Shown: positions 34,222 to 43,915, counted from the stretch's first letter. The stretch is DNA of 64,000 bases from Poriferisodalis sp965208485 (GCF_965208485.1 NZ_OZ242344.1:2108001-2172000); one strand, 5' to 3'. Notes: a model not told the origin generated them from the sequence alone. Numbers and translations are program-made.

Positions 34222-35031
34222 TCAAACGATGATCGTGAGCGGGTAGCCGGCACTGTCGACGTCAATCTTGCCGTCGTCGGTCCCGAGGTGTGCTGCCCGG
34301 CCGGCGGCGATGCGGCGGGCAGTCCACGCGGCGGCCGCGGCGTCAAGAACGTCGTCGAGCGCAGCATGCGGCGGGCCCACCAGCGGCGTCAGCGCCGATG
34401 CGAGGACTTCTTCGAAGCGCGCTGCGAGCAGTGCGAGCCGTTCCGCGATGCCGGCTTGGAATCGCTTCGGATGCTGGAGAGGTGCTGCGAACGGCATCGA
34501 CTGCCCATCTCGGTGATGAACCTCGGCTTGACTAGCTGATCCAGCCATGACCGCGAAGCTGAGTTCGGGGTGCACCTCGGCCGCCAGCGGTGTCGCATCA
34601 GAGCCAAAGTCGGACGGCTGCAGAGCGGAACGAACCTCGCGGATCTTCGGCAAGAGGTTGTAGGCCTGCTTGGCAAGCCCCATGCCGAGGTGTTCGCGGG
34701 ATGCGCGATTGGCCTGGTCATACTCGGCTGCGTCCAATGCAGCAATGGGCGGCGACCAGAACAGAGACGAGCGGCGAGGGCCAAGCAGCCCGCGCGCGTC
34801 TATGTCGGCTTGGCGTTTGGCACTGGACGGCAATCCGATCGGCATGTCGATGCCCACCGCCGCCAGACCGAGCCGGCGGGCCTCTGTCCAGAGTTCAATG
34901 AACGACTCGAACAGGGAGAATTCCACCGGTGTGCCGTCCCGCGCACCGGTCACCGCCATCACCCACCCGCCGGCCGCGCCGTCTACGCCTGCCACGCGCC
35001 TCGTGTCGGCTTTACTGCGGCTGGAGATCAT
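34222..35031 (-). CDS. DUF429 family protein (RNase H-like fold)
   Basis: A 269-residue protein with the DUF429 pattern: VAGVDGAAGGWVMAV at the N-terminus, VGIDMPIGLP, RQADIDARGLLGPRRSSLFWSPP, LAKQAYNLLPKIREV, and LDDVLDAAAAAWTARRIAAGRA near the end. Acidic residues in the first, second and last motifs fit an RNase-H-like metal site, so a nuclease is predicted for the family, unproven. It is divergent from the molybdopterin oxidoreductase gene. Confidence 0.85.
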   Translation of the reverse strand: MISSRSKADTRRVAGVDGAAGGWVMAVTGARDGTPVEFSLFESFIELWTEARRLGLAAVGIDMPIGLPSSAKRQADIDARGLLGPRRSSLFWSPPIAALDAAEYDQANRASREHLGMGLAKQAYNLLPKIREVRSALQPSDFGSDATPLAAEVHPELSFAVMAGSASQAEVHHRDGQSMPFAAPLQHPKRFQAGIAERLALLAARFEEVLASALTPLVGPPHAALDDVLDAAAAAWTARRIAAGRAAHLGTDDGKIDVDSAGYPLTIIV

Positions 35032-35152
35032 CGCGGTCCATCTTGCGTCTCGGGGTCACTGGCAGCCTCGCATTCGACGGCCAAAGCAGGCCCGCGCACC
35101 GACAACCGCCGTAATCTCTGACACTTCACCGCACGTTGCAAGAAGGACTCGC

Positions 35153-37363
35153 ATGACAGATCGCCAGATCCATATCCGAAGCTGCTCATTGTGCGAAGCG
35201 ATGTGCGGACTCGAGGTGCATCATGCCGACGGCGAAGTGAAGCTGATCAGGCCGAACCGCAACGATGTCTGGTCCAAGGGGTACATCTGCCCCAAGGGCA
35301 CCGTGCTCGGTCACATGTATGCCGATCCTGATCGGGTGCGCAGGCCGCTGATCCGCGATGCGTCCGGCGAGTTCGTCGAGGCCAGCTGGGATGACGCGTT
35401 CGAGCGCTGCGCCGAGCTTCTCGGAGATGTCCGCGACAAGTACGGCGTCGAGGCGATCACTGCGTATCTCGGCAACGCCACCGGCTTCAACTACTCGATC
35501 AGCCGTTATGCGGGCATGTTCCTGCAGCTCGCCGGAATACCCACGGTGTATTCGTCGGGCACCGTCGACACGTGGTCCAAGAACGTGTGCTGCCAGCTGA
35601 TGTACGGGCACTCGTGGCGCATCCCGGTGCCCGACATCGACCGCACCGACTTCATGGTCGTGCAGGGCGCCAACCCCGGCGCCAGCCAAGGCAGCTTCAT
35701 GGGCTGCCCCGACGTTTCGGGTTCTCTGGACGGCGTGCGCGAACGAGGCAAGGTGGTGGTGATCGACCCTCGCCGCAGCGAAACGTGCGCCCACGCTGAC
35801 CAGTGGCTGCCGGTACGGCCCGGCACCGATGCGCTGCTGCAGCTCGCGGTGGTGAACGTGCTGTTCGACGGGGGCCTCGTGCGGCTGGGGCACCTGGCGG
35901 ATCGGCTGAAGGGAGTGGACAAGGTCCGGGCGATTGCTGCTGAGTTTCCGCCCGAGCGGGTGGCCGAGGCCTGCGGTGCTGGCGCCGAGACGATCCGGAC
36001 GCTGGCCCGCGAATTCGCCGCTGCGGATCGGGCAGCGTGGTACGCCCGCATCGGCACCTGCAACCAGGAGTTCGGCACGCTGGCGTCATGGCTGCCTGAC
36101 GTGATCTGCGCGCTCACCGGCAACCTGGACACGGTCGGCGGGATGATGTGGGCCAAGCCTGTGGCGTGGTCGATGCTGCAGCAGGACTGGGGCTTCGAGG
36201 GCGGGTTTGACCGCTGGCGGAGCAGGGTCCGCGACATTCCCGAGGTGCTGGGGCAGTTCCCGATGGGCTGTCTTGCCGAGGAGATCGACACGCCGGGAGA
36301 GGGTCAGCTCAAAGCACTGATCGTGGTGGGCGGCAACCCCGTGCTGTCAGCCCCCAACTCCGAACGCCTCGACAACGCGTTGCCGCTGCTGGAGGCGATG
36401 ATCTCGGTGGACAACGCACTCAATGAGACGTCCCGCCACGCCCATGTCATCCTGCCGGGGCTGGCAGCGCTGGAGCAGCACTTCTACTCCGAGATGCTGT
36501 GGGGCTGGGCCAAGCGCTCGGCGGCGAAGTACGCGCCGCCGCTGTTCGAGCCCGAACAGGGTCGACCCGACGAGTGGGAGATCCTCACCCGGCTCGGTGC
36601 CATGTGCGCAGGCCTGGGCGAGGTGAACGTCGCCGAGTTCGACGACCTGTACTTTTCTGCACTTGCTGAGTTGGCCGGCGTGGATCCTGCGGTGGCGCTG
36701 GACGCGTCGCCCGAGCCCGGCCCCGAGCGGTTGAACGACCTGGCCATCCGCACCGGCCCGTGGGGTGACCGCTACGGCGAGGATCCCGACGGCCTGAATC
36801 TCGACAAGCTGAAGGAGCTGCCGGACGGGCTGGACATGGGTCCGATGGTGCCGCAGGTCAACGACATCGTGGTGAACCCCGATGGGAAGATCGACCTCGC
36901 GCCTGAGCGCATCACCTCCGATGTCGAGCGCCTCACCGAGCGCCTCGCCCGTGCGGACTCCTCGCTGGTGCTCATCAGCCGGCGCCACGTGCGCTCCAAC
37001 AACTCCTGGATGCACAACGTGGAGGTGCTGGTGCGAGGCAAGGATCGCTGCACGCTGCTCATTCACCCTGACGACGCAGCCGAAGCGGGCGTGGCCGACG
37101 GTGAGCTGGCCAGCGTCTCGTCGTCCAGCGGCAGCGTCGAAGTGGCAGTGGAGGTCAGCGACCAGATGTACCCGGGAGTCGTGTCGTTGCCGCATGGCTG
37201 GGGGCACGACAAGCCCGGCACCCGCCAATCGGTGGCGAGTCGGTACGCCGGGGTCAACTACAACGTGCTCGTCCCGCCCGAGTTCGTGGACGTCCCGTCG
37301 GGCAACGCCGCCGTCAACGGCGTCCCGGTGACTGTGGCACCGGTATCTGGCGTTCCCGCTTGA
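35153..37363 (+). CDS. Molybdopterin-dependent oxidoreductase with N-terminal 4Fe-4S site
   Basis: A 736-residue DMSO-reductase-family protein. The Fe-S motif is CSLCEAMCGLEV...YICPKG (C11, C14, C18, C46). Cofactor segments follow: GVEAITAYLGNATGFNYSISRYAGMFLQLAG, MVVQGANPGASQGSFMG, VIDPRRSETCAHADQWLPVRPGTDALLQLAVVN, and the C-terminal molydopterin dinucleotide-binding domain (SSLVLISRRHVRSNNSWMHNVEVLVRG, LPHGWGHDKPG). No Tat signal or membrane partner, so it is probably cytoplasmic. The true start is ATG 35153 after AGAAGGAC. Substrate unknown. An MFS gene overlaps its stop. Confidence 0.93.
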   Translation: MTDRQIHIRSCSLCEAMCGLEVHHADGEVKLIRPNRNDVWSKGYICPKGTVLGHMYADPDRVRRPLIRDASGEFVEASWDDAFERCAELLGDVRDKYGVEAITAYLGNATGFNYSISRYAGMFLQLAGIPTVYSSGTVDTWSKNVCCQLMYGHSWRIPVPDIDRTDFMVVQGANPGASQGSFMGCPDVSGSLDGVRERGKVVVIDPRRSETCAHADQWLPVRPGTDALLQLAVVNVLFDGGLVRLGHLADRLKGVDKVRAIAAEFPPERVAEACGAGAETIRTLAREFAAADRAAWYARIGTCNQEFGTLASWLPDVICALTGNLDTVGGMMWAKPVAWSMLQQDWGFEGGFDRWRSRVRDIPEVLGQFPMGCLAEEIDTPGEGQLKALIVVGGNPVLSAPNSERLDNALPLLEAMISVDNALNETSRHAHVILPGLAALEQHFYSEMLWGWAKRSAAKYAPPLFEPEQGRPDEWEILTRLGAMCAGLGEVNVAEFDDLYFSALAELAGVDPAVALDASPEPGPERLNDLAIRTGPWGDRYGEDPDGLNLDKLKELPDGLDMGPMVPQVNDIVVNPDGKIDLAPERITSDVERLTERLARADSSLVLISRRHVRSNNSWMHNVEVLVRGKDRCTLLIHPDDAAEAGVADGELASVSSSSGSVEVAVEVSDQMYPGVVSLPHGWGHDKPGTRQSVASRYAGVNYNVLVPPEFVDVPSGNAAVNGVPVTVAPVSGVPA

Positions 37364-38688
37364 CCGACCGTCGCAGTCCTTTCTCGGCCAAGGGATTCCT
37401 GCCGCTCTGGCTGAGCGGACTGTGCTGGCACTGGAGTCGCTGGGCCATCGCGTTTCTGGCCGGCTACCACGTCAACGTCACCACCGATTCGCCGAGGCTG
37501 GTGCAGCTCACGGGCACCGTGATGTGGGCGCCGCTGCTGCTCGGCGGCGCCGTGGGCGGAGTGATCTCTGACCGCCTCGATCGGCGCCGGACGGTGCGCT
37601 GGCAGACCGCGCTGCTGATCCCGTTTGTTGCCGTCGTCGGGCTGGCCGAGCGGGCCGGGCAGCTCAGCCTGTGGCTGCTGTACCCGTTCCTGCTGTTCGC
37701 AGGCATCGGCTGGGTGGTCGACATGACGAGCCGCCGAGCGCTGCTGCTCGACATCGTCGGAACGCAGCGGATCGGCGGGGCTATGGCGTGGGAGACGATG
37801 GCGCTGGCGTCGGGCTTGGCGGCGGGCCAGCTGCTCGGAGGCGTCATCACCGGCCGAGCGGGTGTCGGGACCGCGTTCTTGGGCATCGGCGGAGTGCTGT
37901 GCGTTGCCATGGTGCTGCTCATGCGGGTACCGCAGGCGCCCCGGGCAACGGCCGAGGGGTCACGCTCGTCGGTGGGTGCCGAGCTGCGGGCGGGTCTGCG
38001 ACTGGCGCGGTCCAATCGCGGGCTGCTCAGCATCCTGGGCGTCACCGTGATGGCCAACTTCTTCATGTTCGCCTACTTCCCTGCGGTGCAGCTCATCGGC
38101 AAGGAAGTCGACGCGACCGCGTCGCAGATCGGGCTGATCGGATCGATGACGGGCTTCGGCATGGTCACCAGCTCGTTCATCACCTCGGTGGCCAGCGCCC
38201 GCCGTTGGGGGATCCTCTACGTCGGCGGCGTGTTCATCACCATGGGCATGCTCATCGTGTGGGCGCTGTCGCCCAATGTGCCGTTCGCCGTCCTGACGCT
38301 CTATCTCGCCAGTTGCGGCAGCGGCCTGTTCGCCGCCACCCAGTCGACGCTGGTGCTCACGGTGGTGCCCGAGCAGATGCGCGGGCGGGCCATGGGCCTG
38401 CTCTCGATGGCCATCGGGGCACTGCCGATCGGCACGTACCTGCTCGGCGAGGTTGCCCAGGTGCTCGGGCCGCGCACGGCAGTCATCGCCATGGCCTCGC
38501 TGGGACTTGTAGCGCTCACACTCTGGCTCGTCTGCCGACCCGAAGTGTTGCGGCGCGGGAATCCGACTCGCCAGGAGGCAGAGCCGTCAGGCGAAGCCGT
38601 GGCCCGAGCGGCCCGTGAGCGAAGCGAACAAGAGCGGGCTGCAACTGGTGCGACAACGAGAAGGCTCACCGATAGGAGCGGCTGCTGA
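37360..38688 (+). CDS. MFS transporter with repeat-derived C-terminal tail
   Basis: A 442-residue major facilitator permease with about 12 helices and the loop-2 motif GGVISDRLDRRRTVRW. It starts at TTG 37360, overlapping the molybdopterin enzyme stop (TTGA), so the two genes are coupled and the transporter may move that enzyme's substrate or product. The last about 35 residues (EAEPSGEAVARAARERSEQERAATGATTRRLTDRSGC) are encoded by a dispersed repeat, so the ancestral protein probably ended near residue 405. Confidence 0.87.
   Translation: MTDRRSPFSAKGFLPLWLSGLCWHWSRWAIAFLAGYHVNVTTDSPRLVQLTGTVMWAPLLLGGAVGGVISDRLDRRRTVRWQTALLIPFVAVVGLAERAGQLSLWLLYPFLLFAGIGWVVDMTSRRALLLDIVGTQRIGGAMAWETMALASGLAAGQLLGGVITGRAGVGTAFLGIGGVLCVAMVLLMRVPQAPRATAEGSRSSVGAELRAGLRLARSNRGLLSILGVTVMANFFMFAYFPAVQLIGKEVDATASQIGLIGSMTGFGMVTSSFITSVASARRWGILYVGGVFITMGMLIVWALSPNVPFAVLTLYLASCGSGLFAATQSTLVLTVVPEQMRGRAMGLLSMAIGALPIGTYLLGEVAQVLGPRTAVIAMASLGLVALTLWLVCRPEVLRRGNPTRQEAEPSGEAVARAARERSEQERAATGATTRRLTDRSGC
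38590..38680 (+). repeat. Dispersed repeat, copy B (inside MFS gene 3' end)
   Basis: Same sequence family as 6081-6150, continuous with it through AACAAGAGCGGG and on to the GTGCG.CAACG.GA.GCTC segment. Here it is in frame and supplies the transporter's C-terminal tail and stop codon. Confidence 0.78.
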
Positions 38689-38779
38689 GCTGGCGCCGGC
38701 AGCGGGCTGAGCGGCCTGTGGCGGGTTCGCTACGCTGCGGCGAGGTCAAGTGCCGGGGGCCGGCGGGAGGGAATTGACG

Positions 38780-39871
38780 ATGAAAGCTGCAGTGCTCAAC
38801 GAGATTCCGGGCGAACTCGACATCGAGGACATCTCGGTCGATGCGCCCGCTCCCGACGAGGTCCTCTTGCGGGTGGTGCACGCGGGCCTGTGTCACAGCG
38901 ACCTGCATTTCATGGATGCCCACTGGCCGTACCAACTCCCCGCCGTCATGGGTCACGAGAGTGCCGGCGTGGTCGAAGCGGTCGGCGACAACGTGGCCTA
39001 CGTGAAGCCCGGCGACCACGTCATCAGCTGTCTGTCGGTCTTCTGCGGCCACTGCGAGCGCTGCCTGACCGGTCGCCCGAACATCTGCGCCAATCCAGCT
39101 GCCGTCGCTCGGCCAGACGGTGCAGCACCACGGCTGGCCAAGCCCGACGGCACCGAGGTGGGCCAGTTCGCCCGTCTCGGCGGATTCGCCGAGGAGATGC
39201 TGATCCACCAGAACGCTGTCGTGAAGATCCGCGACGACATGCCGCTCGACCGTGCGGCGCTCATCGGCTGCGGCGTCACCACCGGACTCGGCGCGGTGTT
39301 CAAGACGGCCCGTATTGAACCCGGTGCCACGGTGGCCGTCTACGGCGCCGGCGGGATCGGCCTCTCCGCGGTACAAGGCGCACGCATCGCCGGGGCCGGC
39401 CGGGTCATCTCGGTGGATGTCGAGGACTCCAAGCTGGAAACGGCCCGTCAGGTGGGCGCCACCGACACGGTCAACGCTTCTGACGGCGATCCGGTCGAGG
39501 CCATCAAGGAACTGACCGGCGCCGGCGTGGACTACGCCTTCGAGTGCATCGGGCTGAAGCAGACGTGCGAGCAGGCATGGTCGTCGTCGCGGCCCGGCGG
39601 CACCACGGTCATCGTGGGCATGATGCCGTTCGGTGAGAAGATCGAGATCACGGGCTACGAGGTGTTCATGCTCGAAAAGCGCCTGCAGGGCTCGATGATG
39701 GGCTCGAACGCCTTCCGGGTGGACATGCCCCGCTACGTCGATATGTATCTCGACGGCCGCCTGATGCTCGACGAGATGATCTCGGCGCACATGCCGCTGG
39801 AGGACATCAACGTCGGCTACGAGCAGATGCGTCAGCGCGTCGGCACTCGCACCGTCATCGACTTCGACTGA
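38780..39871 (+). CDS. Zinc-dependent alcohol dehydrogenase (class III-like MDR)
   Basis: A 363-residue medium-chain dehydrogenase. Catalytic zinc ligands are AGLCHSDLH (C38), MGHESAG (H59, E60) and IGCGVTTGLG (C163). The structural zinc lobe is CGHCERCLTGRPNIC (C89, C92, C95, C103), and the NAD site is VYGAGGIGLSAVQGARIAGAGRVISVDV (188-193). The layout matches long-chain or formaldehyde-type dehydrogenases of actinobacteria. The ATG follows GGGAGGG. The gene after it encodes an SDR, suggesting a short alcohol/ketone pathway. Confidence 0.92.
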   Translation: MKAAVLNEIPGELDIEDISVDAPAPDEVLLRVVHAGLCHSDLHFMDAHWPYQLPAVMGHESAGVVEAVGDNVAYVKPGDHVISCLSVFCGHCERCLTGRPNICANPAAVARPDGAAPRLAKPDGTEVGQFARLGGFAEEMLIHQNAVVKIRDDMPLDRAALIGCGVTTGLGAVFKTARIEPGATVAVYGAGGIGLSAVQGARIAGAGRVISVDVEDSKLETARQVGATDTVNASDGDPVEAIKELTGAGVDYAFECIGLKQTCEQAWSSSRPGGTTVIVGMMPFGEKIEITGYEVFMLEKRLQGSMMGSNAFRVDMPRYVDMYLDGRLMLDEMISAHMPLEDINVGYEQMRQRVGTRTVIDFD

Positions 39872-39930
39872 CCGGTCCGCGTCTCAGGCGCTCGGGCCGC
39901 ACAGAACCAACAACCAGCAAGTGAGGGTCC

Positions 39931-40755
39931 ATGGAGGTCGAGGGCAGAGTCGCCGTGGTGACAGGCGCAGCGAGCGGCATGGGCCGTGCCATGGCAGACA
40001 CGTTCGCTGCGGCCGGCATGAAGGTGGTGCTGGCCGACATCGAAGAGGCACCGCTGGGTGATGCGGCATCCGAGGTGGAGGCGACCGGCGCGGAAGCCAT
40101 CGCTGTGCGCACTGATGTGTCGAAGCTGGCCGATATCGAAGCGTTGGCTGAGGCGGCGGTCGATCGGTTCGGCGCGGTGCACGTGCTCTGCAACAACGCG
40201 GGCGTCGGGATTCCCGGTCCCGTGGGGGACATGTCGCTCGAGGACTGGCGCTGGACGCTCGACATCAACCTGTGGGGGCCGATCTACGGCTGCCACGTGT
40301 TCCTGCCGATCATCGAGGCGACCGGCGAGGGCCACATCAACTCGACTGCTTCGGTGGCCGGGTTGTACGGGGGCGCCTCGCTCGGTGCCTACAACGTGTC
40401 CAAGCACGGCGTGGTGGCGCTCATGGCCACGCTGGAGCGAGATCTGCGGCTGCGGAACTCGCCGGTGCATGCCTCGGTGCTGTGCCCGGGGCCCATCAAC
40501 ACCAACATCGTGTACAGCCAGCGCAATCGTGACCCCGAAGATGCCGCGCACCATGTGCGCACAGACCAGGGCGACAAGTTCTGGGACATGCTCAAGGGCT
40601 ATTTGGCCGAAGGCATGGACCCTGCCGAGGTGGGGCCGATGGTGCTCGACGCCGTCCGCACTGATCGATTCTGGGTGCTGACGCATCCCGAGATGGGCAA
40701 GATCGCCCGCTATCAGGCTGACGCCATGCTTGAGGATGGCCACCTCACACGCTGA
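39931..40755 (+). CDS. Short-chain dehydrogenase/reductase
   Basis: A 274-residue classical SDR. Cofactor motif TGAASGMGRAMA (11-22), acidic residue at VVLADIEEA (NAD preference), NNAGVGIPG (88-96), catalytic S141 in NSTASVAGLYGG and YNVSK (Y154, K158). The C-terminal substrate loop (YSQRNRDPEDAAHHVRTDQGDKFWDML) is longer than in minimal SDRs. It lies 60 nt after the alcohol dehydrogenase and is likely cotranscribed. Confidence 0.92.
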   Translation: MEVEGRVAVVTGAASGMGRAMADTFAAAGMKVVLADIEEAPLGDAASEVEATGAEAIAVRTDVSKLADIEALAEAAVDRFGAVHVLCNNAGVGIPGPVGDMSLEDWRWTLDINLWGPIYGCHVFLPIIEATGEGHINSTASVAGLYGGASLGAYNVSKHGVVALMATLERDLRLRNSPVHASVLCPGPINTNIVYSQRNRDPEDAAHHVRTDQGDKFWDMLKGYLAEGMDPAEVGPMVLDAVRTDRFWVLTHPEMGKIARYQADAMLEDGHLTR

Positions 40756-40894
40756 GCGGCTATTGCACGCCGCCGCCGGGTGTGGCGACGCTGAGGCAAA
40801 CGGAGCAAGAGGGCGTTTACTGAGTCCGTGACTCCGACCGCGACGCCACGAGCGGACCGCTCGCCCGAAGCGCCGCCCCGTCGGTCCTGAGCAC

Positions 40895-42460
40895 ATGAAG
40901 CCCGCAGGACGAAGCGTGCGCGTGCAAGCGCGGCTGACTGTTAGGCGGCCGTCGGTCTTCACGGTCGTCCCGCAGGTTCTCGATACGGCCGGCCGGCCAC
41001 TCGCCGCATCGGTGGCACACCTCGCCCCGCGCCCGCCGCTGCCCCCCGCTGCGCCGTCGACAGCAGATGTCGGGCCGCCGCAGGGGACTCGCTACCGGTG
41101 GGCCTTGCTCGTTGTCATCGGCTTCGCCGTTCTCGGCTTCGGTTCGCTGATGACGCTGGTCAGCGCGGCGCTGGGGACCATCGCGGAAGACTTGGACACG
41201 AGCGTCCCGACGGCTGGCTGGGTGATGACCGGCCTGATGCTGGCCATGGCCGTGTCGACACCTGCGGGCGGCAAGCTCGGCGACATCTACGGCCATCGCC
41301 GGATGTTCATGATCGGCATGGTCGGCATGACGGCCATGATGATCGTCAACTACTGGGTGCTCGACATCGGCACGTTCATCGCTGTGCGAGTCGTGTTCGG
41401 GTTGTGCGGCGGGATGCTGATGCCGTCGGGGATGGCGCTGCTGATGCATGCCTTCGGTCCGGCCGAGCGCGCCCGAGCCGTGGGCTGGTTCCAATTCGCC
41501 ATGACCGGTGCGCCCACGATCGGTGTCGTTGCCGGCGGACCGATGCTCAACGTCTTCGGCTGGCGCGGCATCTTCCTGCTCTTCGGCCTCATCGGGCTGC
41601 TGGGCACCGTGATGGCTGTGTTCATCGTGAAGCCGATCCCGCGAGGCGCCCGAGTCTCCATCGACGTTCTCGGCGCCCTGCTGCTGGGCGGAGGCACGCT
41701 GCTGGTCCTGTGGGCGATCACCCGGATCCCCACGCTGACCCGGTCTGGCATGTCGCTGCTCAGCGACCAGACGCTGATGCTGATGGTCGGCGGCGCGGTG
41801 GCATGCTTCGTGCTGTTCGTGGGTTGGGAGCGCCGTGCCGCATCGCCGTTGCTGGACCTGCGACTGTTCCGGCGCCCCAGCTTCACGCTCCCGCTCGTGT
41901 CAGCAGCGTGCAACCAGTTCGCCTACATGGGTGCGTTCATCATCGTGCCGACGTTCTTGCTGCAGGACGGGTACGGGTACTCCGTCGGCGTGGCTGCGCT
42001 GCTGATGGTTCCCCGGCCCGGCGCGTTCGCCTTGGCGTCACCGTTCGGCGGCACGCTCGTGACCAAGATCGGCGCCCGGGTGCCGATGCTGTTCGGCACC
42101 TCCGCGATGATCGGTTCGATGGCGGCGTTTGCCATCGGTGCCGACCCAGCGGGTTGGGGGCTCGCGCTGGTCATGGTGGGCTTGGTGCTCTCTGGTGTCT
42201 CCGCGGGCTTCGGCTCGCCGGCGTATCAAGTGCTGGTCGCGAGCTCGGTGGACGACAAGGATCTGGGCGTCGCGAACGGCATGAACCAGACCGTCATGTG
42301 GATCGGCATCATCACCGGCATCCAGTCGATGCTGGCGTTCGCAGGAGACAGCCCATCGATCGGCCGCCTGCAGGCGACGTTCCTCTTCGGTGGGGTGGTG
42401 GCGGCATTCGGATTCATGGCGCCGCTGTTCGCCACCCGCCGCGCCACCCGCGCCGGCTAG
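40895..42460 (+). CDS. MFS drug-efflux-type transporter (DHA2/EmrB-like)
   Basis: A 521-residue permease with about 14 helices. Hydrophobic sequence begins at YRWALLVVIGFAVLGFGSLMTLVS near residue 68. The loop motif GGKLGDIYGHRRMFMIGM and the helix-5 motif GWFQFAMTGAPTIGVVAGGPML (antiporter-type) are present. The N-terminal 65 residues are Pro/Ala-rich and may be untranslated, with a later start. It probably exports a lipophilic or acidic compound. It follows the ADH-SDR pair on the same strand. Confidence 0.85.
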   Translation: MKPAGRSVRVQARLTVRRPSVFTVVPQVLDTAGRPLAASVAHLAPRPPLPPAAPSTADVGPPQGTRYRWALLVVIGFAVLGFGSLMTLVSAALGTIAEDLDTSVPTAGWVMTGLMLAMAVSTPAGGKLGDIYGHRRMFMIGMVGMTAMMIVNYWVLDIGTFIAVRVVFGLCGGMLMPSGMALLMHAFGPAERARAVGWFQFAMTGAPTIGVVAGGPMLNVFGWRGIFLLFGLIGLLGTVMAVFIVKPIPRGARVSIDVLGALLLGGGTLLVLWAITRIPTLTRSGMSLLSDQTLMLMVGGAVACFVLFVGWERRAASPLLDLRLFRRPSFTLPLVSAACNQFAYMGAFIIVPTFLLQDGYGYSVGVAALLMVPRPGAFALASPFGGTLVTKIGARVPMLFGTSAMIGSMAAFAIGADPAGWGLALVMVGLVLSGVSAGFGSPAYQVLVASSVDDKDLGVANGMNQTVMWIGIITGIQSMLAFAGDSPSIGRLQATFLFGGVVAAFGFMAPLFATRRATRAG

Positions 42461-42508
42461 CTGCGGGGCGAGGCCTATCGACCGCCTGAAGGGCAGTGTG
42501 GCGACGCG

Positions 42509-42608
42509 CTAGTGGTGTGTCGCAGTTTTCCTCCGGGCATCATGCAGCTCGCTGACCTGCAAGAATGGGCTTGCTTCAGCCCCAGCCATTTCAGCGACGC
42601 ACCACTAG
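42509..42608. mobile_element. Miniature element Z1 (100 bp, CTAG-flanked)
   Basis: Base-for-base identical to 58050-58149. Ends CTAGTGGTG(T/C)GTCGC are inverted with one mismatch, and CTAG stands at both edges, which suggests 4-bp target duplication. The right CTAG supplies the TAG stop of the epoxide-hydrolase-like gene on the minus strand. Internally it shares GGGCTTGC and CATTTC-type blocks with elements X and Y. Too short to code for a transposase. Confidence 0.88.
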
Positions 42609-43633
42609 AGGGCGGCGAGGAAGTCGAGTAGCTCGGCGTTGAATTCGTCGGCGGCCTCTTGCTGTACCCAGTGGCCGATGCCGTCGAAAATCACCGACTT
42701 CGTCAGGTTGGGCATGGTCTCGGGAAACTTGGCAATGGAGCCTGCTCCCCAGACTGTCGGGCCGTCGACTTCGCCGCCGACGAACAGGCTCGGCTGGGTG
42801 ATGGGCGCACCGTCGAATGCAGCCATGTCCTCCCAGTCGCGGTCGACGTTGCGGTAGCGGTTCAGCCCGCCTGACATGCCCGTGCGGGTGAACTCATCGA
42901 CGTACACGCCGAAGTCGGCCTCGGACATCCAGTGGGGCCAGGTGCCCTCTTCGGGCCAGACGAAGTTGTCCGAGAGCTTGCCGCCGGAAGCCACGCCGAA
43001 GCCTCCGCCAGACGAGTCGCCCGATGCTCGGCGAGCCTGCACACCGTCGCCCGAGGCTGCGTAGTACATGCCCAGCAGCCAGTGGGGAAGGTCGACTTCC
43101 ATCTCGGCCTCGGCACGCCCCGGCTCTTGGAAGTACTCGATGTAGAACTCCTTGTCGCCGCCCATCATGCGGAAAGCGGCACTGGGTTTGAAGTCGCTGC
43201 GAGCGTTGTACGGAACGCTGACCAGCGCCAGCGCCGTGAAGATGCTGGGCCGCAGCAGTGCCGAGTTCCAGGCGATGGGCGCGCCCCAGTCGTGGCCGAC
43301 AATGACGGCAGTGTCCTCGCCGAGGGCTCGCACCACGCCGACGTTGTCGGCAACATGGCGCACCATGCGGTAGTCGTCGACTGCAGCGGGTGCAACGGAG
43401 CGTCCGTAGCCGCGCACGTCAATCGCCACTGCCCGGTAGCCGGCTGCAGCGACCGCGGGGAGCTGGTGCCGCCACGAGTACCACGACTCGGGAAAGCCGT
43501 GGACGAACAGCACCAGCGGCCCCTCGCCTAGCTCGGCCACGTGGATCCGGGTGCCCAGCGCATCCACGTCGTGATGCTTCACGCCGGACAGGTCAGGTGT
43601 TGTCGTGCCACTGCTCTCACTCATGGCCGACAT
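42605..43633 (-). CDS. Alpha/beta hydrolase, epoxide hydrolase-like
   Basis: A 342-residue alpha/beta hydrolase. Oxyanion motif HGFPESWYSWRHQ (45-57), nucleophile region VIVGHDWGAPIAW (D115, as in epoxide hydrolases), lid domain containing FYIEYFQEPGRAEAEME, and a late GIGHWVQQE His. An Asp nucleophile rather than Ser points to epoxide hydrolysis or dehalogenation. Its stop codon TAG is part of the CTAG at the edge of miniature element Z1. Met 1 or Met 4 may start translation. Confidence 0.9.
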   Translation of the reverse strand: MSAMSESSGTTTPDLSGVKHHDVDALGTRIHVAELGEGPLVLFVHGFPESWYSWRHQLPAVAAAGYRAVAIDVRGYGRSVAPAAVDDYRMVRHVADNVGVVRALGEDTAVIVGHDWGAPIAWNSALLRPSIFTALALVSVPYNARSDFKPSAAFRMMGGDKEFYIEYFQEPGRAEAEMEVDLPHWLLGMYYAASGDGVQARRASGDSSGGGFGVASGGKLSDNFVWPEEGTWPHWMSEADFGVYVDEFTRTGMSGGLNRYRNVDRDWEDMAAFDGAPITQPSLFVGGEVDGPTVWGAGSIAKFPETMPNLTKSVIFDGIGHWVQQEAADEFNAELLDFLAAL

Positions 43634-43702
43634 TCTGGCCCGCTCGCTCCGCCAGCGCGCTCGGCGGTCAATGCTCAGCTGGGCTGAGTCTGCGCCAGCC
43701 GA
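43634..43702. other. Short spacer before a truncated gene
   Basis: No promoter or coding sequence could be recognised in these bases. They separate the epoxide-hydrolase start from the truncated DUF6941-like gene. Confidence 0.3.
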
Positions 43703-43915
43703 TCAACGACGCGAAATGGGTACTTGCGGGGGGCGTCGCTGCCGACCTGTGCACAAACCGCATACGGATACGCCGACTCCAAGGTGCTGTGGGGGTGCGT
43801 CAGCGCCTTGGGGGATGTCGCGTGTCAGTGTGTCCCATTCTGCGCCGCTGAGGTACATCAAACCGTTTTGGACCTCAGCGTGGTTGGCGAGCGTGAGCAT
43901 CTCGATGCGGGGCAC
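43703..43915 (-). pseudogene. Truncated DUF6941-like protein
   Basis: The first 50 codons (MPRIEMLTLANHAEVQNGLMYLSGAEWDTLTRDIP...QHLGVGVSV) resemble the N-terminus of small DUF6941-type actinobacterial proteins ('LANHAEVQNGLLYLSGGGW'). After VSV the frame drifts into CGLCTGRQRRPPQ and stops at 70 codons, about half the expected size. No continuation was found in the other frames, so it looks truncated. The family has no known role. The stretch 43916-44110 upstream shows no gene. Confidence 0.5.
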
